Assembly (NCBI RefSeq): GCF_000026105.1
Contig: NC_008027.1
Coordinates: 4,484,501-4,548,500, forward strand
DNA from: Pseudomonas entomophila L48
GTDB lineage: Bacteria; Pseudomonadota; Gammaproteobacteria; Pseudomonadales; Pseudomonadaceae
DNA: 64,000 nucleotides
Direction of reading: 5' to 3'
Below the pieces are notes generated by a model. The model searched no databases and was not told the DNA's origin. It saw only the letters and a list, made by a program, of their open reading frames with translations. Shown in pieces: positions 49,125-57,896 of the stretch. The translations under genes and the position numbers were made by a program. Each line of letters begins with the position of its first letter. The stretch's first letter is position 1.

Positions 49125-49667
49125 TCAGCCGCGCTCGCCGAGCAGCCACTCGAGCTGAACTTCGTGCTGGCCACGGTCGTCGGTGACGAACACCGTGCCT
49201 TCGCTGATCATCACGTCCCACTTGATGGTCCGCGGCATGTCGGTGGCCAGGGTTTCCAGCACCTCCTGCGGTACCGCGGCGATGCTCAGGTTCTTCAGGC
49301 CCTTGACCGCATCGACCACTTTGTTCTGCCACACCCGCAGACTACCGTAGGCCAGCAGGCTGGTGCGCTCGGTACGGCGCGAGCACCAGGTCAGGCGCTC
49401 GGCATCGGGCTGGCCGACTTCGATCCAGTGCAGGATGCGATCATCCAGGCTCTTTTCCCACAGTGCCGCTTCGTCGACGTCCGACAGGCCACGGCCGAAC
49501 GACAGCTGCTCGTTGTACCAAAGAGCGTAGGCCAGCAGGCGCACGGCCATACGCTCCTCGGTCTCCGAGGGGTGACGGGCGATGGTCTGGCGAACGCTCT
49601 CGTATACACCGCGGTCGAGGTCGGTCAGATTCAGTTCGAACTTGTAGGTGGTGGACGGCTGGGCCAT
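49125..49667 (-). CDS. yaeQ: YaeQ family protein
   Basis: The 180-residue cytosolic protein begins MAQPSTTYKFELNLTDLDRG and has RQTIARHPSETEERMAVRLL and WIEVGQPDAERL, the YaeQ family blocks. The fold is related to PD-(D/E)XK nucleases, but no activity is established; multicopy YaeQ was once linked to RfaH suppression. The ATG at 49667 is chosen for the family N-terminus; the upstream in-frame stretch covers a REP. It lies 30 bp before recJ. Confidence 0.93.
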   Translation of the reverse strand: MAQPSTTYKFELNLTDLDRGVYESVRQTIARHPSETEERMAVRLLAYALWYNEQLSFGRGLSDVDEAALWEKSLDDRILHWIEVGQPDAERLTWCSRRTERTSLLAYGSLRVWQNKVVDAVKGLKNLSIAAVPQEVLETLATDMPRTIKWDVMISEGTVFVTDDRGQHEVQLEWLLGERG

Positions 49668-49993
49668 GGGCGATGGGCTTCTTGCGGGGAGAAAAGTGGC
49701 ACAGTCTAACTGATCCTGGGCGGCAGCGGGGCGCGTGGCATTCCTGGCCCGGCTATGCCGGGCATCGCCAGCAAGGCTGGCTCCTACAGATGTGCGCAGG
49801 CGCAGGGTACCTGTAGGAGCCAGCTTTGCTGGCGAATGGGCCGGCACAGGCGACACTGGGCCATCGCCCAAGCCCTCTCCACGCGGCCATCAAACTCCGA
49901 TTGTGCGGACACATTTCTTGTGCCACGCGACAGTACCTGCCGCCGCCGAGCTGTGATACAACCTGCCCTCACGCCCATTCGTCAGGATGCCCC
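49668..49993. other. yaeQ-CoA-transferase divergent intergenic region
   Basis: This 326-bp gap has no gene. It holds a REP doublet (49765-49835) and, next to it, a small GCCCGGC-N-GCCGGGC type stem at about 49747-49764. I see no convincing promoter hexamers for either neighbour. Confidence 0.7.
49765..49835. repeat. REP doublet
   Basis: Two 24-bp REP units of the GCCAGC-GCTGGC type face each other at 49765-49788 and 49812-49835, with one mismatch between arms and a 23-bp spacer. Unusually for this window the doublet lies between divergent genes. Confidence 0.9.
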
Positions 49994-51193
49994 ATGCCCA
50001 CGCCCAGCAAACCTCTCGCCGGCCTGAAAGTCATCGAGCTCGGCACCCTGATCGCCGGCCCCTTCGCTTCGCGCATCTGTGCAGAGTTCGGCGCCGAGGT
50101 GGTCAAGGTGGAATCGCCGGACGGCGGCGACCCTCTACGCAAGTGGCGCAAGCTGTACGAGGGCACGTCGCTGTGGTGGTTCGTCCAGGCGCGCAACAAG
50201 CAATCGCTGACGCTGAACCTCAAGCACCCCGAAGGCCGCGAGGTGCTCAAACGCCTGCTGGCCGAAGCCGACATCCTGATCGAGAACTTCCGCCCCGGCG
50301 TGCTGGAGAAACTCGGCCTGGGCTGGGATGTGCTGCATGCGCTCAACCCGAACCTGGTGATGGTGCGCCTGTCGGGCTTCGGCCAGACCGGTCCGATGAA
50401 GGACCAGCCAGGTTTCGGTGCAGTGGGCGAATCGATGGGCGGGCTGCGCTACATCACCGGCTTCGAGGACCGCCCACCGGTGCGTACCGGCATCTCCATC
50501 GGCGACTCGATCGCCGCGCTGTGGGGCGTGATCGGCGCGCTGATGGCCCTGCGTCATCGCGAAGTCAATGGCGGCCAGGGCCAGGTGGTGGATGTGGCCC
50601 TGTACGAAGCGATCTTCGCCATGATGGAAAGCATGGTCCCGGAGTTCGACGTGTTCGGTTTCATACGCGAGCGCACCGGCAACATCATGCCGGGCATCAC
50701 CCCCTCTTCCATCCACACCACGCTGGATGGCCGCCATGTGCAGATCGGCGCCAATGGCGATGCAATCTTCAAACGCTTCATGCAGGCCATTGGCCGCGAC
50801 GACCTGGCCAATGACGCCACGCTGGCCAGCAACGATGGCCGCGATGCGCGCCGTGACGAGCTGTACGGGGTGATCGACCGCTGGGCCAACAGCCTGCCAC
50901 TGGCCGACGTGATGCAGACGCTCAACGCGGCCGAAGTACCCGCCAGCCGCATCTATTCGGCCGAGGACATGTTCAACGACCCGCAGTACCTGGCCCGCGA
51001 AATGTTCCTCCAGGCCCGGCTGCCGGATGGCAAGCCCTTCAAGATGCCTGGCATCGTGCCCAAGCTTTCCGATACGCCGGGCTCTACCGAATGGGTCGGC
51101 CCAGCCCTCGGCGAGCACACCACCGCGGTACTTACCGGCCTGGGCTACGACGCGGCGGCCATTGCCCGCCTGCGTGAAGCCGGCACGGTCTGA
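49994..51193 (+). CDS. CaiB/BaiF (family III) CoA-transferase
   Basis: Family III CoA-transferases move CoA between acyl-CoA and a free acid through a mixed anhydride on an Asp. The 399-residue protein begins MPTPSKPLAGLKVIELGTLI and has the G-rich AGPFASRICAEFGAEVVKVE block. GISIGDSIAALWGVIGAL carries the catalytic Asp at 171. The substrate cannot be told; formyl-, succinyl- and carnitine-type enzymes all share this fold. It is followed after 12 bp by a secreted binding-protein-like gene. Confidence 0.9.
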   Translation: MPTPSKPLAGLKVIELGTLIAGPFASRICAEFGAEVVKVESPDGGDPLRKWRKLYEGTSLWWFVQARNKQSLTLNLKHPEGREVLKRLLAEADILIENFRPGVLEKLGLGWDVLHALNPNLVMVRLSGFGQTGPMKDQPGFGAVGESMGGLRYITGFEDRPPVRTGISIGDSIAALWGVIGALMALRHREVNGGQGQVVDVALYEAIFAMMESMVPEFDVFGFIRERTGNIMPGITPSSIHTTLDGRHVQIGANGDAIFKRFMQAIGRDDLANDATLASNDGRDARRDELYGVIDRWANSLPLADVMQTLNAAEVPASRIYSAEDMFNDPQYLAREMFLQARLPDGKPFKMPGIVPKLSDTPGSTEWVGPALGEHTTAVLTGLGYDAAAIARLREAGTV

Positions 51194-51205
51194 CCTGCCT
51201 GCCGC

Positions 51206-52078
51206 ATGCGCCTCGGTCGCCTGCCCGCGCTGTGCTGCCTGATGTTGGCCCTGCTTGCAGGGCCAGCAGCCCAGGCCAAGGAGCGCCTGCTCTGGCTGGT
51301 GCGCGACCTGCCGCCATTCACCATTTTCGAAGGGGCCGCCAAAGGCCAGGGTGTGATCGATCAGTTGTTGCCATTGCTGATCGCGCAGATGCCCGAGTAC
51401 GAGCACAGCATTGTCCGAGTCAACCGCGCCCGGGGCCTGCAGATGCTTCAGGAGCCGAGCTTCACCTGCGACCCCACCTTGCTGTGGACCCCTGAGCGCG
51501 AGAAATACGTGCACTTTTCCCTGGCATCTTTGGGCGTGCTGAGCAGCGGGCTGGTGGTGCGCAGGCAGGACGAAGCACTGCTTGCCCCGTTCCTGGATGA
51601 GCAACAGGTCGACCTCAAGCGATTGCTGAACCAGACCCAGCTCAAGCTTGGCATCGTCGCCGAGCGCAGCTACAGCGCCCAGGTGGACGAAATCCTTCGC
51701 CAGCTGCCCGACAGCGCCTTCAGCCGTCACTACGGCAACGACGCCACCGCCAGCCTGTTGCAGATGCAGCAGCTGGGGCGCCTGCAACTGGTACTCGGCT
51801 ACTGGCCCGAAATGCGCTACCTCATTCAGCAACAGGGCGGCTCGCTGGACGACTATCGCTTTCATCCGATCCAGGGCGTGAACCGCTATCAGTTCCTCCA
51901 TGTGGGCTGCTCGGACACCCCCCTGGGGCGCGAAGCCATCGCCCATGTCGACCAGTTGTTGCCCGAATTGCGAACCGACACGCTACCTGGGCTATATGCG
52001 CGCTGGCTGGACCCTGAGCTGCAAACGGACTATCTCGAACAGGCCCGGCACTTTTTCGACGATCAATCACCGCGCTAG
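51206..52078 (+). CDS. Secreted solute-binding-like protein
   Basis: The 290-residue precursor has a signal peptide (residues 1-24, ending AQA). The mature protein resembles family 3 periplasmic binding proteins: LVRDLPPFTIFEG near the start, a middle CDPTLLWTPEREKYVHFS stretch and LKLGIVAERSYSAQVDEIL opening the second lobe. No ABC permease genes are near, so it may be an orphan sensor-like protein; the ligand is unknown. It starts 12 bp after the CoA-transferase gene and may be translated with it. Confidence 0.8.
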   Translation: MRLGRLPALCCLMLALLAGPAAQAKERLLWLVRDLPPFTIFEGAAKGQGVIDQLLPLLIAQMPEYEHSIVRVNRARGLQMLQEPSFTCDPTLLWTPEREKYVHFSLASLGVLSSGLVVRRQDEALLAPFLDEQQVDLKRLLNQTQLKLGIVAERSYSAQVDEILRQLPDSAFSRHYGNDATASLLQMQQLGRLQLVLGYWPEMRYLIQQQGGSLDDYRFHPIQGVNRYQFLHVGCSDTPLGREAIAHVDQLLPELRTDTLPGLYARWLDPELQTDYLEQARHFFDDQSPR

Positions 52079-52082
52079 CCAG

Positions 52083-52122
52083 GCAAAAAGAAACCCCGGC
52101 CGCTGGGGAAGACGACCGGGGT
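52083..52122 (-). terminator. Intrinsic terminator of the DUF3509 gene
   Basis: On the minus strand ACCCCGG (52116-52122) pairs with CCGGGGT (52093-52099), followed by TTTCTTTTT. It lies about 90 bp after the DUF3509 stop and just after the convergent binding-protein gene. Confidence 0.8.
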
Positions 52123-52213
52123 CAAGCGAAAGTCCTCAGGGACTTGCGGCGGTAGCCTGGCAATACCGGAGCAAAGCACCACCAGGCCACCCTTGATCAT
52201 TCTGACGGGACAC

Positions 52214-52537
52214 TCAGGCAAAGGTTCCCTGGCGTTCCTGACGATGTTGCAAGGCAGCGATCACACAAGGTTGCAGCCGGCCCTCGGCAATCTGCAGGTC
52301 ACGGTGCAGGCCATCGACCAGATCGACCAGCAGCTGTTGCTCGACCAACTGTCGCGCGCACACCTGGCGCCGCAACGTCTCGGCACCCTGTTCGTCATAG
52401 AGGGTCAGTTGGCGATTACCGCTGGCGTCGAGGGCGCCAAGCGAGGCGTGGTAAGGGGTCAGAGCGTCGTTGAGCAGCCTGCAGATTCTTTCCATCCGGA
52501 TCACTCGCTGGGTGGTGGACATGGAGGAACTGACCAT
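52214..52537 (-). CDS. DUF3509 domain protein
   Basis: The 107-residue cytosolic protein has ICRLLNDALTPYHASLGALD, QLTLYDEQGAETLRRQV and LVDLVDGLHRDLQIAEGRL, which I recognise as the Pseudomonas DUF3509 pattern. No function is known. The start at 52537 (MVSSSMSTTQRV) has AACAGGT at a good distance; ATG at 52522 and a GTG at 52561 are alternatives. An intrinsic terminator lies downstream. The next gene upstream on this strand encodes a receiver-like protein, 66 bp away. Confidence 0.75.
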   Translation of the reverse strand: MVSSSMSTTQRVIRMERICRLLNDALTPYHASLGALDASGNRQLTLYDEQGAETLRRQVCARQLVEQQLLVDLVDGLHRDLQIAEGRLQPCVIAALQHRQERQGTFA

Positions 52538-52603
52538 CGGACCTGTTGGAAAGTTCTCCACTCCAGGCCCTTCCCGACGAGCATGCGCGGTGAATATGAC
52601 AGT

Positions 52604-53014
52604 TCAGCCAGCCCGCCCTACCCCATCGTCGGGTGAGCTTTTCAGGCGTTTGAGCGCAGCGTCCAGCACGCTGGTCGACAAAGGCCAGGGCAGCTCGGCA
52701 ATAACCCTCAGCCCCCTCTTGCGGGCCTCCCTGGCCAGATCCGGGCCCTTTTCGTCGGCTTGCCCGACGAACAGCAAGGGCCGCGGCTCCGACACACGCT
52801 CAAGATGATCGATCAACGCCTGCCCGGTGCGCCTGGGCATGCCATGGTCAAGTACCAGCACATCCAGAGCGCTCGCCTGGGCGAGGCTGGCCTTGGTGGC
52901 GGACAGTTGATCGTGCAGGCGCACGTCGAACACCCCAAGGGCGTTGAAGGCCTGGTGCAGGAGGATCTGATGGGAGGGACGGACTTGGTGGATGAGGACA
53001 TGAAGCCTGCGCAT
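52604..53014 (-). CDS. Stand-alone degenerate receiver-domain protein
   Basis: The 136-residue protein matches a CheY-like receiver: ALDVLVLDHGMPRRTG holds the phospho-acceptor-like Asp56 and the MP turn. Key partners are missing: the acidic pair after strand 1 is replaced by His-Gln (VLIHQ), and the Lys before the conserved Pro of strand 5 is not seen (AELPWPL). There is no output domain. It may bind a partner without normal phosphorylation. The ATG at 53014 has AGGAG six bases upstream. Confidence 0.75.
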   Translation of the reverse strand: MRRLHVLIHQVRPSHQILLHQAFNALGVFDVRLHDQLSATKASLAQASALDVLVLDHGMPRRTGQALIDHLERVSEPRPLLFVGQADEKGPDLAREARKRGLRVIAELPWPLSTSVLDAALKRLKSSPDDGVGRAG

Positions 53015-53124
53015 GTGCTTCTCCTGTTCGTGGCTGCCAGCTCGGATGGGCGCTCACTCTAGGAAGGACTGCGGCAGCCAGATATAGGAAAAAACTGAAA
53101 AAAACATGGGATTGGTCCTTAAAG

Positions 53125-53151
53125 AAAAAACCGCCCAAAGGGCGGCTTTTT
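53125..53151 (-). terminator. Intrinsic terminator of thrC
   Basis: CCGCCC-AAA-GGGCGG (53131-53145) is flanked by A- and T-runs and would work on both strands. It lies 18 bp after the thrC stop and separates it from the receiver-domain gene. Confidence 0.9.
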
Positions 53152-53168
53152 CACTGACCGGATGGCGC

Positions 53169-54578
53169 TTACAGAGGCTTGCCGCGGTTACCGTGCTGGC
53201 TGACGAAGGCCTGGACAGTCTTCAGGTCGTTGGCCAACACCGTGCAGCGTTCTTCACGGCTGAACAGGTCGCTGAGGTGCGCGGGCAGCTCGAGGGCCTT
53301 GCCAACGCCGGCCTTCTCCACCGCTTCGGGGAACTTGACCGGGTGCGCAGTGCCCAGCACCACCATCGGTGTGTCCAGGCTGCGGCGGCACTCACGGGCG
53401 GCCTTGACGCCGATCGCGGTGTGCGGGTCGAGCACTTCGCCGGTGCTCTTGAACACCTCGGCGATGGTTTCGCAGGTCTGCTCGTCGGTAACGGCCAGCG
53501 AGTCGAACAGCTTGCGGGCTTCGGTCCAGCGATCTGCCTCGACACTGAAGCCGCCGCCTTGCTTGAAGGTGTCCATCAACGCGGCCACGGCGGCGCCGTT
53601 GCGGCCGTGCAGGTCGAACAGCAGGCGCTCGAAGTTCGACGAGACCATGATGTCCATCGATGGCGACAGCGTCGGGTGCAGGGCATCCTTGACGTACTGG
53701 TTGCCGCTCATGAAGCGGTGCAGGATGTCGTTGCGGTTGGTCGCCACCACCAGCTGGCTGATCGGCAGGCCCATGTTGCGAGCCAGGTAACCGGCGAAGA
53801 TGTCGCCGAAGTTGCCGGTCGGTACCGAGAACGCCACCGAACGGGCCGGGCCACCCAGCTGCAGGGCGGCGTGGAAGTAGTAGACGATCTGGGCCATGAT
53901 CCGCGCCCAGTTGATCGAGTTGACCGCTACCAGGCGAGTACCCTTGAGGAACGACTGGTCAGCGAAACTGGCCTTGACCATCTCCTGGCAGTCGTCGAAG
54001 TTACCCTCGATGGCGATGTTGTGGATGTTGTCACCCAGGATGGTGGTCATCTGCCGGCGCTGCACTTCCGACACGCGCTGGTGCGGGTGCAGGATGAAGA
54101 TGTCGACGTTGTCGCAACGGCGGCAGCCTTCGATGGCGGCGGAGCCGGTGTCACCGCTGGTGGCGCCGACGATCACCACGCGCTCGCCACGCTTGACCAG
54201 CACGTGGTCGAGCAGGCGGCCGAGCAGTTGCAGGGCGAAATCCTTGAACGCCAGGGTCGGGCCGTGGAACAGTTCCATCACCCACTCGTTGCCGTTCAGC
54301 TGACGCAGTGGCGCGACGGCGGCATGGGCGAAGTTGCCGTAGGTCTCTTCGAGAATCTTCTTGAAATCGGCGTCGGCGATGCTGCCGTCGACGAACGGGC
54401 GCATCACCCGGAAGGCCAGCTCGTGGTACGGCAGGCCGGCCCAGGAGGCGATCTCTTCCTGGGTGAAGCGTGGCAGGTTCTCGGGAACGTACAGGCCGCC
54501 ATCGCTGGCCAGGCCAGCCAGCAGGACGTCTTCGAAGTTCAGGGCCGGAGCCTGGCCGCGGGTACTGATATAGCGCAT
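53169..54578 (-). CDS. thrC: Threonine synthase
   Basis: ThrC turns O-phosphohomoserine into threonine using PLP. The 469-residue protein begins MRYISTRGQAPALNFEDVLL and has GPTLAFKDFALQLLG with the PLP lysine, and GATSGDTGSAAIEG that cradles the phosphate. The ATG at 54578 has GAAGG at good spacing; a TTG two codons upstream is less likely. It is 51 bp after hom, in the same operon. Confidence 0.98.
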   Translation of the reverse strand: MRYISTRGQAPALNFEDVLLAGLASDGGLYVPENLPRFTQEEIASWAGLPYHELAFRVMRPFVDGSIADADFKKILEETYGNFAHAAVAPLRQLNGNEWVMELFHGPTLAFKDFALQLLGRLLDHVLVKRGERVVIVGATSGDTGSAAIEGCRRCDNVDIFILHPHQRVSEVQRRQMTTILGDNIHNIAIEGNFDDCQEMVKASFADQSFLKGTRLVAVNSINWARIMAQIVYYFHAALQLGGPARSVAFSVPTGNFGDIFAGYLARNMGLPISQLVVATNRNDILHRFMSGNQYVKDALHPTLSPSMDIMVSSNFERLLFDLHGRNGAAVAALMDTFKQGGGFSVEADRWTEARKLFDSLAVTDEQTCETIAEVFKSTGEVLDPHTAIGVKAARECRRSLDTPMVVLGTAHPVKFPEAVEKAGVGKALELPAHLSDLFSREERCTVLANDLKTVQAFVSQHGNRGKPL

Positions 54579-54629
54579 ATGCAAACCTTCGGTGCTGGGC
54601 GCGGGCCGCCGTGGCGGCCCGCCGCTGAA

Positions 54630-55934
54630 TTAATTGAGCTGTTCGACGCGGATGCGCACGACCTTGCCGACCACATCCTGGAGCGCTTCCAGGGCGACGA
54701 TGGCGTCGTCGATGCGCTGCTCGACCACACGGTGGGTAAGCAGGATCATCGGCACCAGGCCATCCTGCTCTTCCGCTTCCTTCTGCATGATCGACTCGAT
54801 GTTGATGCCGCGCTCCGAGAGGATACTGGCGACCTGGGCGAGCACGCCCGGGTGGTCCTTGGCCTGGATGCGCAGGTAGTAGGCGCTTTCGCAGGCTTCG
54901 ATCGGCAGGATCGGGTGGGCCGACAGCGCGTCCGGCTGGAAGGCCAGGTGAGGGACGCGGTTCTCAGGGTCGGAGGTCATGGCGCGAACCACGTCGACCA
55001 GGTCGGCGACCACCGACGACGCGGTCGGCTCCATGCCGGCTCCAGCGCCATAGTAGAGCGTGGAACCAGCGGCATCGCCGTTGACCATCACCGCGTTCAT
55101 CACGCCGTTGACGTTGGCGATCAGGCGGTCGTTGGGGATCAGCGTCGGGTGCACGCGCAGCTCGATGCCGGCGCTGGTGCGACGGGCCACGCCCAGGTGC
55201 TTGATGCGATAGCCCAGGGCCTCGGCGTAGTTGACGTCGGCTGTGGTCAGCTGGGTGATGCCTTCGGTGTAGGCCTTGTCGAACTGCAGCGGGATACCAA
55301 AGGCGATGGACGCCAGGATGGTCAGCTTGTGCGCGGCGTCGATACCCTCGACGTCGAAGGTCGGGTCGGCTTCGGCGTAACCCAGCGCCTGGGCCTCGGC
55401 CAGCACGTCGGGGAACGCGCGGCCCTTGTCGCGCATTTCGGTGAGGATGAAGTTGCCGGTGCCGTTGATGATCCCGGCCAGCCAGTTGATATGGTTGGCC
55501 GACAGGCCTTCGCGGATGGCCTTGATCACCGGGATGCCACCGGCCACCGCGGCCTCGAAGGCGACGATGACGCCCTTCTCGCGGGCCTTGGCGAAGATCT
55601 CGTTGCCGTGCACGGCGATCAGCGCCTTGTTGGCGGTGACCACGTGCTTGCCGTTGTCGATGGCCTTGAGCACCAGGTCGCGGGCGATGGTGTAGCCACC
55701 GATCAGCTCGATGACGATATCGATCTCGGGGTTGCTCGCGACTTCGAATACATCAGCGGTAATGGGGGTACCGGTAATCTGGCAATTCGGGTTCTGCGAG
55801 CGCATGGCAATCTGTGCCACTTCAATACCGCGCCCGGCACGGCGGGCGATCTCCTCGGCGTTGCGCTGAAGTACATTGAAGGTTCCGCCACCGACGGTCC
55901 CCAACCCACAGATGCCTACTTTGACCGGTTTCAC
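54630..55934 (-). CDS. hom: Homoserine dehydrogenase
   Basis: Hom reduces aspartate semialdehyde to homoserine, the branch leading to threonine and methionine away from diaminopimelate. The 434-residue protein has the NAD(P)-binding VKVGICGLGTVGGG at the start, VTANKALIA and a C-terminal ACT domain (about 350-430, IQAKDHPGVLAQVASILSER) that usually mediates threonine inhibition. The GTG at 55934 is preceded by GGGGAG at six bases and gives the family N-terminus. Confidence 0.97.
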   Translation of the reverse strand: MKPVKVGICGLGTVGGGTFNVLQRNAEEIARRAGRGIEVAQIAMRSQNPNCQITGTPITADVFEVASNPEIDIVIELIGGYTIARDLVLKAIDNGKHVVTANKALIAVHGNEIFAKAREKGVIVAFEAAVAGGIPVIKAIREGLSANHINWLAGIINGTGNFILTEMRDKGRAFPDVLAEAQALGYAEADPTFDVEGIDAAHKLTILASIAFGIPLQFDKAYTEGITQLTTADVNYAEALGYRIKHLGVARRTSAGIELRVHPTLIPNDRLIANVNGVMNAVMVNGDAAGSTLYYGAGAGMEPTASSVVADLVDVVRAMTSDPENRVPHLAFQPDALSAHPILPIEACESAYYLRIQAKDHPGVLAQVASILSERGINIESIMQKEAEEQDGLVPMILLTHRVVEQRIDDAIVALEALQDVVGKVVRIRVEQLN

Positions 55935-56016
55935 TGTGAACTCCCCATTGAACGGCCGGCACCTGCGCCGACCGTGAAACATGCCGTCACCCCATGACGA
56001 CGGCGTACTGAATGAT

Positions 56017-56778
56017 TTACTTGGCCGCTTGCTGCTGGCCGGCCAGGGCCAGCTTGGCCACCTGCGGTGCCGGCTGGTAGCCCGGGATCACCTGGCCGCT
56101 TTCGAGCACGATGGCCGGCGTGCCGTTGACACCGATCGACTGGCCCAGGGCGAATTGCTTGCCCACCGGGTTGGCGCACTTGGCGGCCTTGATCTCTTTG
56201 CCGTCGACCATCTTGTCCAGCGCCGCGCGGCGGTCGCTCGAACACCAGACCGCCTGCAACTGCTCGTCACCCGGCGAACCCAGGCCCTGGCGCGGGAAGG
56301 CGACGTAGCGCACTTCGATACCGCGACGGTTGAGCTCGGGCACTTCGGCATGCAGCTTGTGGCAGTACGGGCAGGTGGTGTCGGTGAACACGGTGATGTG
56401 CGACTTGGTCTCGCCCTTGGCCGGGTAGACGATCATCTCGCCCGCCGGAATACCGTTGATGAGCTTGGCGATGCCTTGGCGCTCGGTCTTCTCGGTGAGG
56501 TTGACCGGCTTGCCGTCCTGGATCTGGAACAGGTAGCCCTGCATCACGAACTGGCCGTCGGCGCTGGCATACAGCACGCGGCCGCCCTGCAGCTTGACTT
56601 CGTAAAGGCCGCTGAGCGGGCTGCTGGCAACGCTCTCGACAGGCACTTCCAGCTCGAGGTTCTGCAACGACTTGCGGATCGCCTGCTCGGCGCCGGCAGT
56701 CGTCTCGGTGGCCGCGGCGGCGGCAAAGGTGCTGGCCAGCGCCAGGGCGGCGGCGGCGAAAATCTGGGTCACGCGCAT
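56017..56778 (-). CDS. dsbC: Thiol:disulfide interchange protein DsbC
   Basis: DsbC repairs wrong disulfides in the periplasm. The 253-residue precursor has a signal peptide (residues 1 to about 23), an N-terminal dimerisation domain and a thioredoxin domain with the redox pair CPYC at 136-139 and a cis-Pro in GVNGTPAIVLE. It lies between xerD and hom, as in other gammaproteobacteria. Confidence 0.97.
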   Translation of the reverse strand: MRVTQIFAAAALALASTFAAAAATETTAGAEQAIRKSLQNLELEVPVESVASSPLSGLYEVKLQGGRVLYASADGQFVMQGYLFQIQDGKPVNLTEKTERQGIAKLINGIPAGEMIVYPAKGETKSHITVFTDTTCPYCHKLHAEVPELNRRGIEVRYVAFPRQGLGSPGDEQLQAVWCSSDRRAALDKMVDGKEIKAAKCANPVGKQFALGQSIGVNGTPAIVLESGQVIPGYQPAPQVAKLALAGQQQAAK

Positions 56779-56931
56779 GGGAACTCCTGAGGGCGGACGG
56801 GGCCGGAGGGGCGTCGCCCGCGCCTTGAACGCGGCGAACGGTCGGCCCTTGCAACAAACCGTCCAAGCCTACCACAACAGACCGGCGCAGTAGGGGTCCT
56901 CAGGCACCGGTCGGCGGAACATGAATATCAT

Positions 56932-57828
56932 TCATCCACGCGGGTGGTGCTGGGCGTGCAGCTGCTGCAGGCGCGCCTTGGCCACGTGGGTGTAGATCTG
57001 CGTGGTGGAGAGGTCGCTGTGCCCCAGCAACATCTGCACCACGCGCAGGTCGGCGCCGTGGTTGAGCAGGTGGGTGGCGAACGCGTGGCGCAGGGTGTGC
57101 GGCGACAACGGCTTGTCGATGCCCGCCACCCGCGCGTGGTGCTTGATCCGATGCCAGAAGGTCTGCCGGGTCATCTGCTCGCCGCGCAGGCTGGGGAACA
57201 GCACGTCGCTGGGCCGCCCGTTGAGTAGTTCGGCACGACCATCACGCAGGTAGCGTTCGAGCCACAGCACGGCCTCCTCACCCATCGGCACCAGGCGCTC
57301 CTTGCTGCCCTTGCCCATCACCCGCAACACGCCCTGGCGCAGGTTGACCTGGTCCAGCGTCAGGCTGACCAGTTCGGTCACCCGTAACCCGCAGGCGTAG
57401 AGCACTTCGAGCATGGCCCGGTCGCGCTGGCCGATGGCCTCGCCCAGGTCGGGGGCCTTGAGCAACGCTTCGACATCGGCTTCCGACAGGGATTTGGGCA
57501 ACGGACGGCCGAGTTGCGGCATGTCGACCTGCAAGGTCGGGTCGACGGCGATCATCCGCTCGCGCAGCAGATAGCGGTAGAAACCCCGCACGCCAGAGAG
57601 AAACCGTGCAGTCGAACGGGGCTTGTAGGCCTGGTCGAAACGCCAGGCCAGGTGGTCGAGGATCAACTCGCGACCGGCGTCAGGCAGCGCCACGCCCTGC
57701 TCCTGAAGCCAGCCATTGAACAGCGCCAGGTCGCTTCGATAAGAGGTGCGGGTGTTGTCGGACAGGCCCTTCTCCAGCCAGAGGGCATCGAGGAACTGGT
57801 CGATCAGGGGGTGGTCTAGGGCTGGCAT
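56932..57828 (-). CDS. xerD: Site-specific tyrosine recombinase XerD
   Basis: XerD acts with XerC at dif to resolve chromosome dimers. The 298-residue length equals the family standard, and the catalytic residues fall at the classic positions: Arg149, Lys173 area (GKGSKER), His244, Arg247 (HTLRHAFATH), His270 (LLGHSDLSTTQ) and Tyr279. It is a housekeeping recombinase here, not a phage integrase. It is divergent from the antiporter gene. Confidence 0.98.
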   Translation of the reverse strand: MPALDHPLIDQFLDALWLEKGLSDNTRTSYRSDLALFNGWLQEQGVALPDAGRELILDHLAWRFDQAYKPRSTARFLSGVRGFYRYLLRERMIAVDPTLQVDMPQLGRPLPKSLSEADVEALLKAPDLGEAIGQRDRAMLEVLYACGLRVTELVSLTLDQVNLRQGVLRVMGKGSKERLVPMGEEAVLWLERYLRDGRAELLNGRPSDVLFPSLRGEQMTRQTFWHRIKHHARVAGIDKPLSPHTLRHAFATHLLNHGADLRVVQMLLGHSDLSTTQIYTHVAKARLQQLHAQHHPRG

Positions 57829-57896
57829 GCAGACTCGGTGGCAAACGGCGAAATGGCGCTTAGTCTTTCATAACATTGCATGCCGAGGGAGCCCGC

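Noticed and set aside
53106..55997. 963-codon open frame antisense to thrC and hom
   Set aside because: thrC and hom have all family motifs; the antisense frame is a codon-bias artefact.
56932..57828. Phage or island integrase
   Set aside because: Length and all catalytic positions match housekeeping XerD, and dsbC, hom and thrC follow in the usual order.
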